Shown: positions 10,429 through 20,086 of the stretch, piece after piece
Layout: each line of letters starts with the position of its first letter
How positions within the stretch are numbered: position 1 is the first letter of the stretch
Assembly (NCBI RefSeq): GCF_000321225.1
Contig: NW_004450302.1
Coordinates: forward strand, 5,256,393 to 5,320,392
DNA length: 64,000 nt
Origin: Odobenus rosmarus divergens
Taxonomy: Eukaryota; Chordata; Mammalia; Carnivora; Odobenidae
Direction: 5' to 3'
Notes under the pieces: model-generated
Told to the model about the DNA's origin: nothing
What the model saw: only the letters and a program-made list of their open reading frames with translations
Database searches by the model: none
Made by a program: the position numbers and the translations under genes

Positions 10429-10659
10429 GTGAGAGGGGTTTGGGGTCCTGAGAAGAAGGGGAGACACTGGGATCGGGGGAGGGGGGAGGCGACGAGGTTG
10501 GATGAATTCCGCTCTGAGAGGTGGCCAGAGGGATCGAATGGGAGGGCAGGGCGGGGCAGCGCCGGTGGACAGGTGCAGACCTGTCAGCGCACGTCCCACG
10601 CCACGTGGACTTGCTTTTGTCCGTGGCTGCCTTTCCCATCAGGCCGCGACGACAGGGGT

Positions 10660-10755
10660 TGTGCTTTATTTGTCTCTGTCGCGTGCAGTGCTGGGCACGG
10701 AGTTGGGGCTCAGTAAGTTCTTGCTGAATGAGTGAATGAATGAATGAATGAATGT
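10660..10755 (+). repeat. L2 3' end with (TGAA)n tail
   Basis: GTGCTGGGCACGGAGTTGGGG then TTGCTGAATGAGTGAATGAA repeats. Lies at the start of NME1 intron 1. Confidence 0.7.
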
Positions 10756-10959
10756 GTGTGTGTGTCTCGGTAGGTATGGAGGACATTTATAGTATAAATG
10801 GTATGAGTATAGAGAGTATTTGTGGCTTGTTAGCCCATTTTCTCCTGGGGAATCCGTGCTTGTCTCGAGCTTCCGTTGGGAGTTCTTCGCCAGTCCTTGG
10901 GTTTTGTCTCTTTTTCTTGAAGGAGCAGGGCGATTACGACTCAGGACATTTTCTTTGCT

Positions 10960-11200
10960 TTTACTAAATGCTAGGCCGTGTGGCTAGGTACCAGGGACAG
11001 ACACAGGAACAAACCGTCCCTGTATACAGGCCGCAGACCAGTGGGGGGACAGAAACACAAACAAATGAAAATATATTAAGGTGCTGTAATAAGAGGTTAA
11101 CTAAAGTTCGGGAAGATAGAGCCAGGAGGTGGTGTGGCTGTCCCCATTAGGGATTGTCTTTCAAGGTCAGGGGCCTCCTCCTTCCCCGTCTTGTGGAGGC
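10960..11200 (-). repeat. L2-like remnant in NME1 intron 1
   Basis: AAATGCTAGGCCGTGTGGCTAGG and the following wording resembles the reverse of L2. The rest of 11200-11640 shows nothing recognisable. Confidence 0.45.
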
Positions 11201-11658
11201 CCAGAGCAGGTCATGAGCCCGGTCTTCTCTGTAAAAGGCAAGGTCTGGGATGGACGTTCTCTAGGCCTCTTTCTTGCATGATGTCCCATCTCAGCTATTA
11301 CTAACGGCTCTAGTTCTCCCACCATCCACCTTTTACCGGTTTGTCTGAATGTTCATTATGTCTTATGTTGTAGCATAAATTGTATCGGGTTGGGAAATCA
11401 GGATTTTGGACCTCATTCTGGTGCTCTAGATTTGTTTGTTTGTAAAATGAAGAGGATTGTAACGAAATAATCTCTAAAACCCCTTCCAGTTCTAATACCA
11501 TGATTGTGGCAGTAGGTCAGACTGTTTTGTTCTACCTTAGACCTGACCCCTCTTTATCACTGTAGTTTCCCTTCTCTGAATAATTCACAAAGACAGTGTC
11601 TTTTTTTTTTTTTAACATCTGTGTTCTGACACAGTATTGGGTACAAAACAGATGCTTA

Positions 11659-11850
11659 GGGGCGCCTGGGTGGCTCAGTCGTTGAGTGTTTGCCTTCAGG
11701 GTCCTGGGATCGAGCCCCGCATCGGGCTCCCTGCTCCGTGGGAAGCCTGCTTCTCCCTCTCCCACTCCCCCTGCTTGTGTTCCCTCTCTCGCTGTGTCTC
11801 TCTCTGTCAAATAAATAAATAAAATCTTTAAAAACAAACAAGCAAAAAAC
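11659..11850 (+). repeat. CanSINE
   Basis: Missing the usual CTCAGGTCATGATCC block between A and B boxes. Near-repeats AAAACAGATGCTTA / AAAATAAATGCTTA flank it. Confidence 0.9.
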
Positions 11851-12126
11851 CAAAATAAATGCTTAATAGTAGCTTTTAAGTCAAATGGGATAGAAATAAT
11901 AGCCCCTGCTTTTGGATCCTTGCCCATCCTGGGATATTAGTTCAGGGATAAGGGGACTCAGGAGAAATTGGGTTTTTTGTTTTTGCTTTGTTGTTTTTTT
12001 TTTTTTTGCTTAGGGAAAAGTCTTTTTTTCCCCCCTTCGGAACATTTTTTATACATGTGCTATCCCAGAGTTTTTTCAGTGCAGCACCTTGTGGTGAACA
12101 CATTCATACACAGCAATAGCAGCACT

Positions 12127-12353
12127 CTTCTTTTTCTTTTTATTTATTTATTTATTTTAGAGAGAGAGAGAGAGAGAGAGAGAGCAGGCGCGCCTGAGCA
12201 GGGAGGGGCCGAGGGGGAGGGAGAAAGAATCTGAAGCTGACTCTGCACTGAGTGAGGAGCCCATTGCAGGGCTTGATCCCCCAACCCTAAGATCATGACC
12301 CGAGCCAAAATCAAGAGTTGGACACTCAACCTACTGAGCCACCCAGGCGTCCC
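12127..12353 (-). repeat. CanSINE
   Basis: Long (GA)n block at about 12160-12184 after TTTATT units. Lies about 250 bases before NME1 exon 2. Confidence 0.9.
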
Positions 12354-12605
12354 TATAGCACACTATTTTTATGGGCATATACAGCTACCATTGTAGGAAC
12401 GGTGTTTATACATATATCTTTAAAATGTGTCTTCAAAGTAACACAGTGTGGTGAACACACTAGGAATTGGGTTTTTACCAGAGAGACTTGGAGTTGGGAT
12501 GACAGATTTAAACCAGATTTATGGGGTAATCCGCTTGAGAAGGATAATGATGTAGGCAGGATATTCAGTGCTGTTTCATCCTCCCAGCTGTTTATCCTCA
12601 GGACC

Positions 12606-12731
12606 ATGGCCAACAGTGAACGCACCTTCATTGCCATCAAGCCTGATGGGGTCCAGCGCAGCCTTGTGGGAGAGATCATCAAGCGTTTTGAGCAAAAGGG
12701 ATTCCGCCTCATTGCTATGAAATTAATTCAG
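12606..12731 (+). CDS. NME1: NME1 coding exon 1 (residues 1-42)
   Basis: The exon itself starts at 12602 after a CAG acceptor. It carries [18 protein letters not shown] and ends in phase 0 at GTAAGT. It holds Lys12 of the active site. Confidence 0.96.
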
Positions 12732-15700
12732 GTAAGTGGACTTCATTCTTCATATTTCTGTTCTCTTGGAGTATAGGGGATCATTGTAGGTTAGCCCCCC
12801 TGTTTCTCCCCTCCCCTCCTTTTTAGCCTTCTCCATGTAAGGTGAACACATATGTCCTGATACCTGGAAACTCCTTGGTGCCTAGCATGGTGGCCAAGTC
12901 CTACAACAAACCAAGTTACTGGGACTTTTGGAAATAGCCTCCCTTTCCCCCTAGCACTGGAGAGCTTGCATATTACTACAGCACTGATTTCTTTCTTTTT
13001 TTTTTTTTTTTAAGATTTTTATTTTTAAGTAATCTGCACACTCAGTGTGGGGCGTGGACTCAACCCTGAGATCAAGAGTCGCACACTCCACTGACTGAGT
13101 CAGCCAGGTGCCCCCTTTTTCCTTTAAAAAAAATTTTTTTTTTTAAAGATTTTATTTATTTATTTGAGAGAGAGAGAGAATGAGAGATAGAAAGCACGAG
13201 AGGGAAGAGGGTCAGAGGGAGAAGCAGACTCCCTGCTGAGCAGGGAGCCCGATGTGGGACTCGATCCCGGGACTCCAGGATCATGACCTGAGCCGAAGGC
13301 AGTCGCTTAACCAACTGAGCCACCCAGGCGCCCTCCTTTTTTAAATTTTTGTTTATTTTTTTTCTTCAAATTTTCATTTAAATTCTAGTTCGTTAACATA
13401 CAGTACAACATTGGTTTCAGGAGAGCACTGTGATTTCTGACTCAGAGCCCTGGGTGTATTTGAGCTCCTGGTCTTGAGCTTCCTGAGCAGATAATTTCAG
13501 AGAACTTCTCCCCCCCAGCTCTCCCCCTCTCTCTGAGGCAGGTTGATTCTCAGCAAGGAGATCTTTCCATCCTTATTTACCGTCCACTTAGTGTCTAGTG
13601 TATATTAGGCACCATCAGGGCATGTTGCAGGGAAAGCTGTGGTTTTGCCCTTGGCAAGGCCCACCTGGAAACAGCAGAGAGCGGACACACTTGCAAGACA
13701 CCTGCAAAGCAATATTTCAAAAAATGAAAAGGAAGGGGCACCTGGGTGATGCATTTGGTCAAGTGTCGAACTCTTGGTTTCAGGTCAGGTTGTGATCTCA
13801 GGGTCATGAGATGGAGCCCTGCGTCAGGCTCCAGGCTCAGCGAAGAGTCTGCTTGAGATTCTCTCCCTTTCCCTCTGCCCCTCCTGTTCATGCTCACTCT
13901 CTCTCTCTCTAAAACATTAAAAAAAAACCCAAAAAACAAAACCCCAAAAATGAAAAGGATAAACTGGCTAAGAACCTTTTTTCAGACAGACCTGGGAAAT
14001 GAGAATTCAAATTGTCAAAGCAGATAAATTAGGGGGCATTCTTTTTTCCTATCTATAGAGTCATCTTTGGACTCTGCTAGTGCATTTTAAACTTAGTTTG
14101 ATTTGCAGTTTAGTTCCTGTGTGATGTTTAGGAAAACCGCTTTAGTATAATAGGGAGTAGATGGATGTTAGTGCAGAGTCGGAGGGGTACATGATGGAAT
14201 GATCAGTGCCAGGTATTGGACAAACATTGCTTTCCAGGGAGTTTGCATATTAAATTAGGTTTTGAAGGCAAAGTGAAATGAAAAGTATTGTTGATCAGGC
14301 ATTTACTGTGTGCTGGACATACGTGTTTTCTTTGCCTTTTATGACAGGCCAGAGACATACTTATTTCTGTGCCTGTGGTTGTCAGTCATGAGGAATCTGG
14401 GGCTTGGTGAGGTTACATAATGTATCGGAAGGCGCACAGTGATGGAGCAGGGATTTTAACTCAGGTCTCTCTGACCCCTGAGTGAGTGCATTTTTCCCCA
14501 TTAAGTTGACTTGCCGATCAAGGATGTGGGCCTGAGGAAGAATGGGAGGAGGGGCAGCTGTCAGGAGTCTACAGAGGACAGGGAGGAGGGCGGGGAGGGA
14601 AAACTTGATGTTCCCCCTCCGAAGAAACCGTGTAATCTGTTCGGCAAACTAAAGATAACCAGAACTGGGCCGCCTGGGTGGCTCAGTGGGTTAAGCGTCT
14701 GCTTTCGGCTCAGGTCGTGATCCCGGGGTCCTGGGATCGAGCCCCGTATGGGGCTCCCTGCTCAGCGGGGTGTCTGCTTCTCCCTCTACCCCTCCCCCCT
14801 GCTCCTGCTCTGTCTCTCACTCTCTCTCTCTCAAATAAATAAATAAATAAAATCTTTAAAGAAAATTAAAGATAACCAGAACCAAAAAAAACAAATAAAA
14901 AAGATGATCAGAACCAATTAGTAGAATTAAAAGACTGTTCGGGGAAGGGAAGGTCAAGTCATTGTGTGTCAGGAGACCACCCCTACCAGTTTTCCGTTGG
15001 GATGGGGTGGGCGGTGGCCAAGGGTGAATGACTGACGTGGTGTGGTCACGTGGCTGTGTCACTTTGGCAAGGAACACTCACCAGAGGCTGAGAGATGGGC
15101 CGTTCTGGATGTGCTTTCTGGCAGTGGCTCTCCACGTTTGTGGGTATGACTGCAGTGCGCAGAGTACAGACCTGGGAGAACGAAGGGTCCGTGTTAGATC
15201 CGGAGCAAGCCCATGTGCTGTGGCAAAGAGTGAGCCCGGCTGAGGGAGTTGGAATTGCCAAGCAGCTGGTTCACTCTCTGGCTAACTTGCTTTATTGCTA
15301 GATGTCATGTACTTTTGAGTGGTTTGTGAAATACTTGTGGGAATCGCATAGTTGCCCCACCTGGCCCCTGGCCTTCATCTTCTGAGTAAATGAGCCGTCT
15401 CCCTGGGTTGTGCCGGGGTTCAGTTTGCTTCTCATCGAATGCCAAGACACCCCCCCGCCCCCACTTCCCTCTGACATTTGAGTTGAGGCCTGCTCTCAAT
15501 GAATGGAAAGTCATCGTATTGTTAGTTTTGCTGTCTAAAATGGGATGGCCAGATTCGATTCTTTTTTTAAAAAGATTTTATTGGGCGCCTGGGTGGCTCA
15601 GTTGGTTGGGCGACTGCCTTCGGTTCAGGTCATGATCCTGGAGTCCCAGGATCGAGTCCCGCATCAGGATCCCTGCTCAGCAGGGAGTCTGCTTCTCCCT

Positions 15701-18169
15701 CTGACCCTCCCCCGTCTCATGCTCGCTCTCTCTATCTCATTCTCTCTCTCAAATAAATAAATAAAATCTTTAAAAAAAAATAAAAAAAACCAAAAAGATT
15801 TTATTTATTCATTTGAGACACAGAGATACAGACAGAGAGAGAGAGAGCATGAGCAGGGAGAGAGGCAGAGGGAGAAGGAGAAGCAGGCTCCCCGCTGAGC
15901 CAGGAGCCCGACGTGGGCCTCGACGTGGGGCTCGATCCCAGGACCCTGTGATCATGACCTGAGTCGATGGCAGACACTTTACCATCTGAGCCACCCTGGC
16001 GCCCCGGATTCGATTCTAATGTTCTGTGGTTTTCTTCCGATCGGGCAAGGCCAACGGGGGAAATTGGCACAAAGCTGAAGCACTTTGAGTCTCCCTGGCA
16101 CTGCTCCCCTCTGGTAGTGTTGGGAGCGGATTGCGTTATAACAGAATCAGTGAGCTGAGAGCTCACATTTTAGACAGCAGTGAGTGGGAAATAATTAGAT
16201 TGCTGATTCTTAGAAAGATTGGGGGCCAATTCTCATTCTCTGTCCTGTGCAATAGGCTTCCGAAGGCCTTCTCAAGGAGCACTACATTGACCTGAAGGAC
16301 CGTCCGTTCTTTGCTGGCCTGGTGAAGTACATGCAGTCAGGGCCTGTGGTTGCCATGGTGAGTCTGCATGTGTGGGATATCGAGGTGGATGACTCTGTTG
16401 GAGTCAAGAGTGAGGGGTGTGATTCCTGTCTCTGACGCCAGGTCCTCACTGATACACAGGAAATGGGGGCTGGGAGGATTGGGCAGTTAGGATATAAGTT
16501 AGCTCTCTGACCCACCAAAGGCAAGATGCATTTGTTTGCTGAACTGAAGACTCACAGTGACTCATAGCTGGGAGCGATCGGGTGAGGTTGGCCTGATTGT
16601 GCACTTCGGGAGGGCAGCGAGATTGTCTCTTGCTTATTGCAATGATTTTCCTCCAAGTATGTATCGGTTGTCATCATGGTGCCAGGCTCTGTTCCAGACA
16701 CTGGGGATACAGTCATGAATGAGACAAAATAGGTACTAAGTATTACAGCAAAATAGGTACTAAGGATTACAAAGCTTTTCATAGCTTTGCTTGCCTACAC
16801 ATCTTAAAGGGGGAAGATGGGCAGATAATGGAGAAATATATATGTATGCTAATGATTAGTGATAAGCCCAGAAATGTAATAGGATGATGTGACAGCAAGT
16901 GGCCACTTTAGATTGGCTGGTCAAGAAACATGCTTTTCAAGCTGAAATCGGAGTGAAAAGAAGGAGCCAGACATAGACAAGAATCACATTGAAGAGCAGT
17001 CTCAACAAGAAAACAGCATGTGCAAAGGGCCTGGGCTTTCTGAGGTACAGAAAGAAGGTTGGAGCCGCTGGAGCCTGGTGGGTGAAAGAGAAGGTCAGAT
17101 GACATGAGCTCAGACGCACGGGCGCAGGCCAGGTCAGGCAGGGCTGTGCTGGCCACACACATCCTGAGCGCCGGGACGGACGCTAAGGGAGGTCCAACAG
17201 TAGGCATTTTTAAAGGCTGCTCAGGCTGCTCTGTCAAGAATGGATTATAGGAAAGCAGGACTGGGCGCAGGGAGGCCAGTATTGCCAGTGTTGGAACCAG
17301 TAGATGCTCCATAACTATTCCTTCAGTGTTATAAGGGGGCTGTTTTCTTTTTTTGAGTTAATAGTTTTCAGATTTTCTGCTGAGATGGGTTTTCTTCCTT
17401 GACCATATATTTTATCCTTGGAGGTCTGGGAGGGCCTGAATGTGGTGAAGACAGGCCGAGTGATGCTCGGGGAGACCAACCCTGCGGACTCCAAGCCTGG
17501 GACCATCCGTGGGGACTTTTGCATACAAGTTGGCAGGTGGGAGTGGGTGCTTTTTGCCTTTTTCCAAAATCTGAGTTAGGTGACATAAGAATTTGTGTTC
17601 CTCCGGCACCTGCCTGGCTCAGTCGGCAGAGCATGCGACTATAGATCTTGGGGTTGTAAGTTCGAGCCCAGCCCCACTTTGGCTCTAGAGATGACTTAAA
17701 AAAAAGGGGGGGCGCCTGGGTGGCTCAGTCGTTGAGTGTCTGCCTTCCGCTCAGGTCATGATCCCAGGGTCCTGGGATCGAGCCCCGCATTAGGCTCCCT
17801 GCTCGGCGGGAAGCCTGCTTCTCCCTCTCCCACTCCCCCTGCTTGTGTTCCCTCTCTCACTGTGTCACTCTCTTCTCAAATAAATAAAATCTTAAAAAAA
17901 AAATAATAAAAAAATAATGTGGACTCAGGTGCAGGGAGCTTTGGCTTTTTCTGCTGCAGTCTGTCAGCTTTCTGGCAGTGGGAGTGGGGGGGCTTCCGGG
18001 CAGTTGAATCCTTTGGGTCTAGGTAACATGGCCATCTCCTTCCCCATCCAGGAACATTATCCACGGCAGCGACTCTGTGGAGAGTGCAGAGAAGGAGATC
18101 GGCTTGTGGTTCCAGCCTGAAGAGCTGGTGGATTACAAGAGCTGTGCTCAGAGCTGGATCTATGAGTGA
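12606..18169 (+). CDS. NME1: Nucleoside diphosphate kinase A (NM23-H1 orthologue), joined from 4 exons
   Basis: Join 12606-12731, 16256-16357, 17424-17536, 18052-18169, giving 152 codons, the standard length for this family. The enzyme moves the gamma-phosphate from ATP to other NDPs through a phospho-histidine, acts as a hexamer in cytosol and nucleus, and is the product known as a metastasis suppressor. Seen in the translation: the single NDPK fold with Lys12, Tyr52, Arg88, Thr94, Arg105, Asn115 and catalytic His118 in the NIIHGSD signature, Pro96 (the Kpn-loop position) and an RGD at 105-107. The start is the only ATG in the NDPK frame at the exon head, four bases after the acceptor (GACC ATGG). 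Residue 4 is Ser where human has Cys4, and residue 148 is Ser where human has Asn. Cys109 and Cys145 are kept. The frame is intact throughout. Confidence 0.97.
12995..13114 (-). repeat. Short tRNA-Lys SINE
   Basis: AAGTAATCTGCACACTCAG body, ends AGCCAGGTGCCCC. NME1 intron 2. Confidence 0.8.
13136..13333 (-). repeat. CanSINE
   Basis: Near-consensus copy, little diverged from the one at 3488-3679. Confidence 0.93.
13340..13430 (-). repeat. Carnivore L1 3' terminal fragment
   Basis: TCTAGTTCGTTAACATACAGTACAACATTGG is the reverse of the carnivore L1 3' end. Confidence 0.6.
13735..13945 (+). repeat. CanSINE, older subtype
   Basis: CGAACTCTTGGTTTCAGG variant. Target duplication AAAAATGAAAAGGA on both sides (right copy 13946-13959). 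Confidence 0.88.
14290..14485 (-). repeat. MIR fragment
   Basis: GGCATTTACTGTGTGCTGGAC and GGGATTTTAACTCAGGTCTC are reversed MIR wording. Confidence 0.6.
14667..14867 (+). repeat. CanSINE
   Basis: Perfect target duplication AAAGATAACCAGAAC at 14651-14665 and 14868-14882. Near-consensus. Confidence 0.95.
15563..16006 (-). repeat. CanSINE split by an opposite-strand CanSINE
   Basis: Perfect target duplication GATTCGATTCT at 15552-15562 and 16007-16017. Body resumes at 15792. Contains a small duplication around CGACGTGGG (15911-15930). Confidence 0.93.
15583..15791 (+). repeat. CanSINE nested in the tail of an inverted CanSINE
   Basis: Target duplication AAAAAGATTTTATT at 15569-15582 and 15792-15805, taken from the host element's A/T tail. 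Confidence 0.95.
16256..16357 (+). CDS. NME1: NME1 coding exon 2 (residues 43-76)
   Basis: Acceptor AATAG, donor GTGAGT, 102 bases, phase 0 at both ends. Encodes [10 protein letters not shown], with Tyr52, through GPVVAM. Residue 46 is Gly (GGC) where human has Asp. Confidence 0.96.
16660..17330 (-). repeat. L2-like remnant in NME1 intron
   Basis: GTGCCAGGCTCTGTTCCAGAC, CTGGGGATACAGTCATGAA and later GCATGTGCAAAGGGCCTGGG follow the reversed L2 order. Worn. Confidence 0.55.
17424..17536 (+). CDS. NME1: NME1 coding exon 3 (residues 77-113 and part of 114)
   Basis: Acceptor TGGAG, donor GTGGGA, 113 bases, ending in phase 2 (AG of Arg114). Contains the Kpn loop with Pro96, Arg88, Thr94 and Arg105. 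This is the exon from which the human NME1-NME2 readthrough splices into NME2. Confidence 0.96.
17605..17706 (+). repeat. Short tRNA-Lys SINE
   Basis: Head GGCACCTGCCTGGCTCAGTCGG with clear B box GTTCGAGCCC. Starts 68 bases after NME1 exon end 17536. Confidence 0.8.
17709..17912 (+). repeat. CanSINE, tandem with previous
   Basis: Near-consensus head to tail; follows the older copy after a G/A run. Confidence 0.93.
18052..18169 (+). CDS. NME1: NME1 last coding exon with catalytic His118
   Basis: Acceptor CATCCAG. It completes Arg114, then reads [10 protein letters not shown] and ends SWIYE with TGA at 18167-18169. His118 is the phosphate carrier. Confidence 0.97.
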
Positions 18170-18348
18170 CGGGTGACGAGTGACGAGAGAGCAGACCTCA
18201 GTGCTTTGTTCATTCCATTCCTGCTCCCTCCCACAAGCAGGGGGCCAGGCTCTCGGAAATCCACTTATTTTTGAGAACTTCCTTAAAACCTGGAGGGGAA
18301 CTCTGGAGCTGGGAGTGCTCCCTGTACAGTATTATGTGCTACTATCAG

Positions 18349-18354
18349 ATTAAA
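18349..18354 (+). terminator. NME1: NME1 polyadenylation signal ATTAAA
   Basis: ATTAAA lies 180 bases after the stop codon, with cleavage expected near 18370. It is the common variant hexamer, not AATAAA, which could favour occasional readthrough toward NME2. Confidence 0.75.
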
Positions 18355-18838
18355 ATGTTTCATCCCAACATAGGATTCATCGAGTCGGTTACTTTGTATT
18401 GCCCTGTTGCTTTGTAGTGTTTTTTCTTTTCCATTTACTCTGGATAACCTAAGCTAACAGAATGTAAATACTATGTAAATTATTTTTATTGGCCTGAGAG
18501 AGATCTGTCTGTCCCTCCCTTCACTCCTGCATCCCATCCACTTTTGGCACTGAGCCAGTCAGCAGTCATCCAGGAAGGATCTGCTAGGTTGCTAAGGTTG
18601 TACTGGGTGCAGAAGATTCACTGGAAATAAGAGATAGCCTTACTACTCTTGAGAAGCTCTGAGGGACTCTGCAGATGGGGGAGTGTGAGAAATAACTACT
18701 CCAAAAACAGAAAAGCTGGATAGTGGGCCTGGGTTCCTGGGAGGACCTCAGAAGAAGCAGGTGAAATCTTGAGTAGCTTTGATTTGTTAGGGCACTTGGT
18801 TGCTTTAACAGAAGCAAAATGGAAATTTACTTTTTTTT

Positions 18839-19029
18839 CCTTTTTAATATTTTATTTATTTGACAGAGACACACACAGCAAGAGAGGGAACACAAGCAGG
18901 GGGAGTGGGAGAGAGAGAAGCAGGCTTCCCGCGGAGCGGGGAGCCCGATGGGGGGCTCGATCCCAGAACCCCGAGATCATGACCTGAGCCGAAGGCAGAA
19001 GTTTAACAACTGAGCCACCCAGGCGCCCC
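18839..19029 (-). repeat. CanSINE at the left edge of the NME2 CpG island
   Basis: Near-consensus, ends GAGCCACCCAGGCGCCCC. Confidence 0.93.
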
Positions 19030-19871
19030 AAGAAGAATTTAGTCAACCCGAGAGTTTGAGGTCAAAATGGAGGCAGCTGAAGTCCTCTCTCAATCCGGCG
19101 GATACCGGCTCTCAGTGCGGTCGGTCATCAGTGCGGTCGCCGGGAGCAGTCGCGGCTGGCACGCGGTGCCCGCCGTCAGCTCGCTGTCCCGAGCAGGGAC
19201 AGACACGAGGCCTCCGACCCTCTCGGGGGACAGGCACTGCCGGACGGGTGTCTGGACGGGCGGCGAGGACGGGCTCGCTGCCTCGCCACCGAAGCTGGGC
19301 ACCACCCAAGGGTGGGGAGCTGTGTGCACTGCTGTGAGACAGTCTAGAACCGTCAGGGATGAGTGACCGCACAGGGCGCGTGAGTGCGCGGGCATGCGCG
19401 CGCGTGGCAGGAGGCACTGCGGGGAGGGCTGCGGGCCGGAGGTGCCGAGTTCCAGCGGCCCCCCCCCAGCCCACCCCACGGGGAGAGGAAGCCGCTTCCT
19501 GCTCCCGAGCCCCCAGCACCTCCTCGCCTGCCCGGGCCGTGCTCAGAGTTCTCCGCCGCGTCGGCCTCGCGGGTTGGGCGGCGGGGCGTCGGGGGTGTGG
19601 CCGTCGCGCGGCCCTCCTCCCGAGCCGCCCCGGGCCCCGCCGCCCGCTCCACGTCTCGCCTCCTGCCACGCCGCGCAGCCTGCTTCCCGGTACGGCGCTG
19701 GGGGCGCTTTCCCCGCCGCCCCCCCCGAACCCCCTCCCAGCGAACGCGCTCGCCGCCCCCCTCCGCCCTCCCCCCTCGGGGCCCGGGGCCGGGTCTCTTC
19801 CCGCGGGGCGGCGGCGGCTGCCGGCGGGCGCATGTCCCCGCGGAGCGGGCGGAGGGGCCCGGGGCGCCCGC

Positions 19872-19899
19872 GGGGTGGGGGTGGGGGTGGGGGGGAGGG
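19872..19899 (+). other. G-quadruplex-forming motif upstream of NME2 ATG
   Basis: Five G-tracts (4, 5, 5, 7 and 3 Gs) separated by single T, T, T and A loops. They end 58 bases before the acceptor-side exon start at 19958. Single-base loops make this a strong parallel-G4 candidate on the coding strand. Confidence 0.8.
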
Positions 19900-19960
19900 C
19901 GGCCGGGGTCCCGTGCCCGCGCGGCCGCGGGGTCCTGAGCCGGCCTGTCGCCCGCAGGCC

Positions 19961-20086
19961 ATGGCCCACCAGGAGCGCACGTTCATCGCCATCAAGCCGG
20001 ACGGCGTGCAGCGCGGCCTGGTGGGCGAGATCATCAAGCGCTTCGAGCAGAAGGGGTTCCGCCTCGTGGCCCTGAAGTTCCTGCAG
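19961..20086 (+). CDS. NME2: NME2 coding exon 1 (residues 1-42)
   Basis: Acceptor CCCGCAG, then GCC and ATGG, a good Kozak context. Donor GTAACG. Only three bases lie between acceptor and ATG, which sets the frame of any splice from NME1. Confidence 0.95.

Larger units (their letters stand above)
10325..18370 (+). other. NME1: NME1 gene (transcribed region)
   Basis: Transcription unit for NDP kinase A. It has one non-coding exon (about 10325-10428, donor GTGAGA), coding exons 12606-12731, 16256-16357, 17424-17536 and 18052-18169, and a ~200-base 3' UTR ending after ATTAAA. All introns are GT-AG. The 5' end is placed by resemblance to the human NME1 leader, so the exact start site is inferred. 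NME2 follows about 1.6 kb downstream in the same orientation, the conserved mammalian tandem pair. Intron 1 (2.2 kb) and intron 2 (3.5 kb) are loaded with CanSINEs. The coding exons are clean. Confidence 0.93.

Noticed and set aside
10154..10786. 210-codon minus-strand frame over the NME1 promoter
   Set aside because: CpG-rich shadow frame, starting in an L2 tail and ending in a poly(A) run. No family resemblance.
12353..12712. 119-codon frame antisense to NME1 exon 2
   Set aside because: Mirror of the real coding strand; the same shadow appears opposite NME2 exon 1 (19543-20364).
12318..12776. Frame that would extend NME1 upstream to an ATG at 12318
   Set aside because: It starts inside a CanSINE and runs through the intron and acceptor at 12600-12601. 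The conserved start is 12606 and the protein already has full family length.
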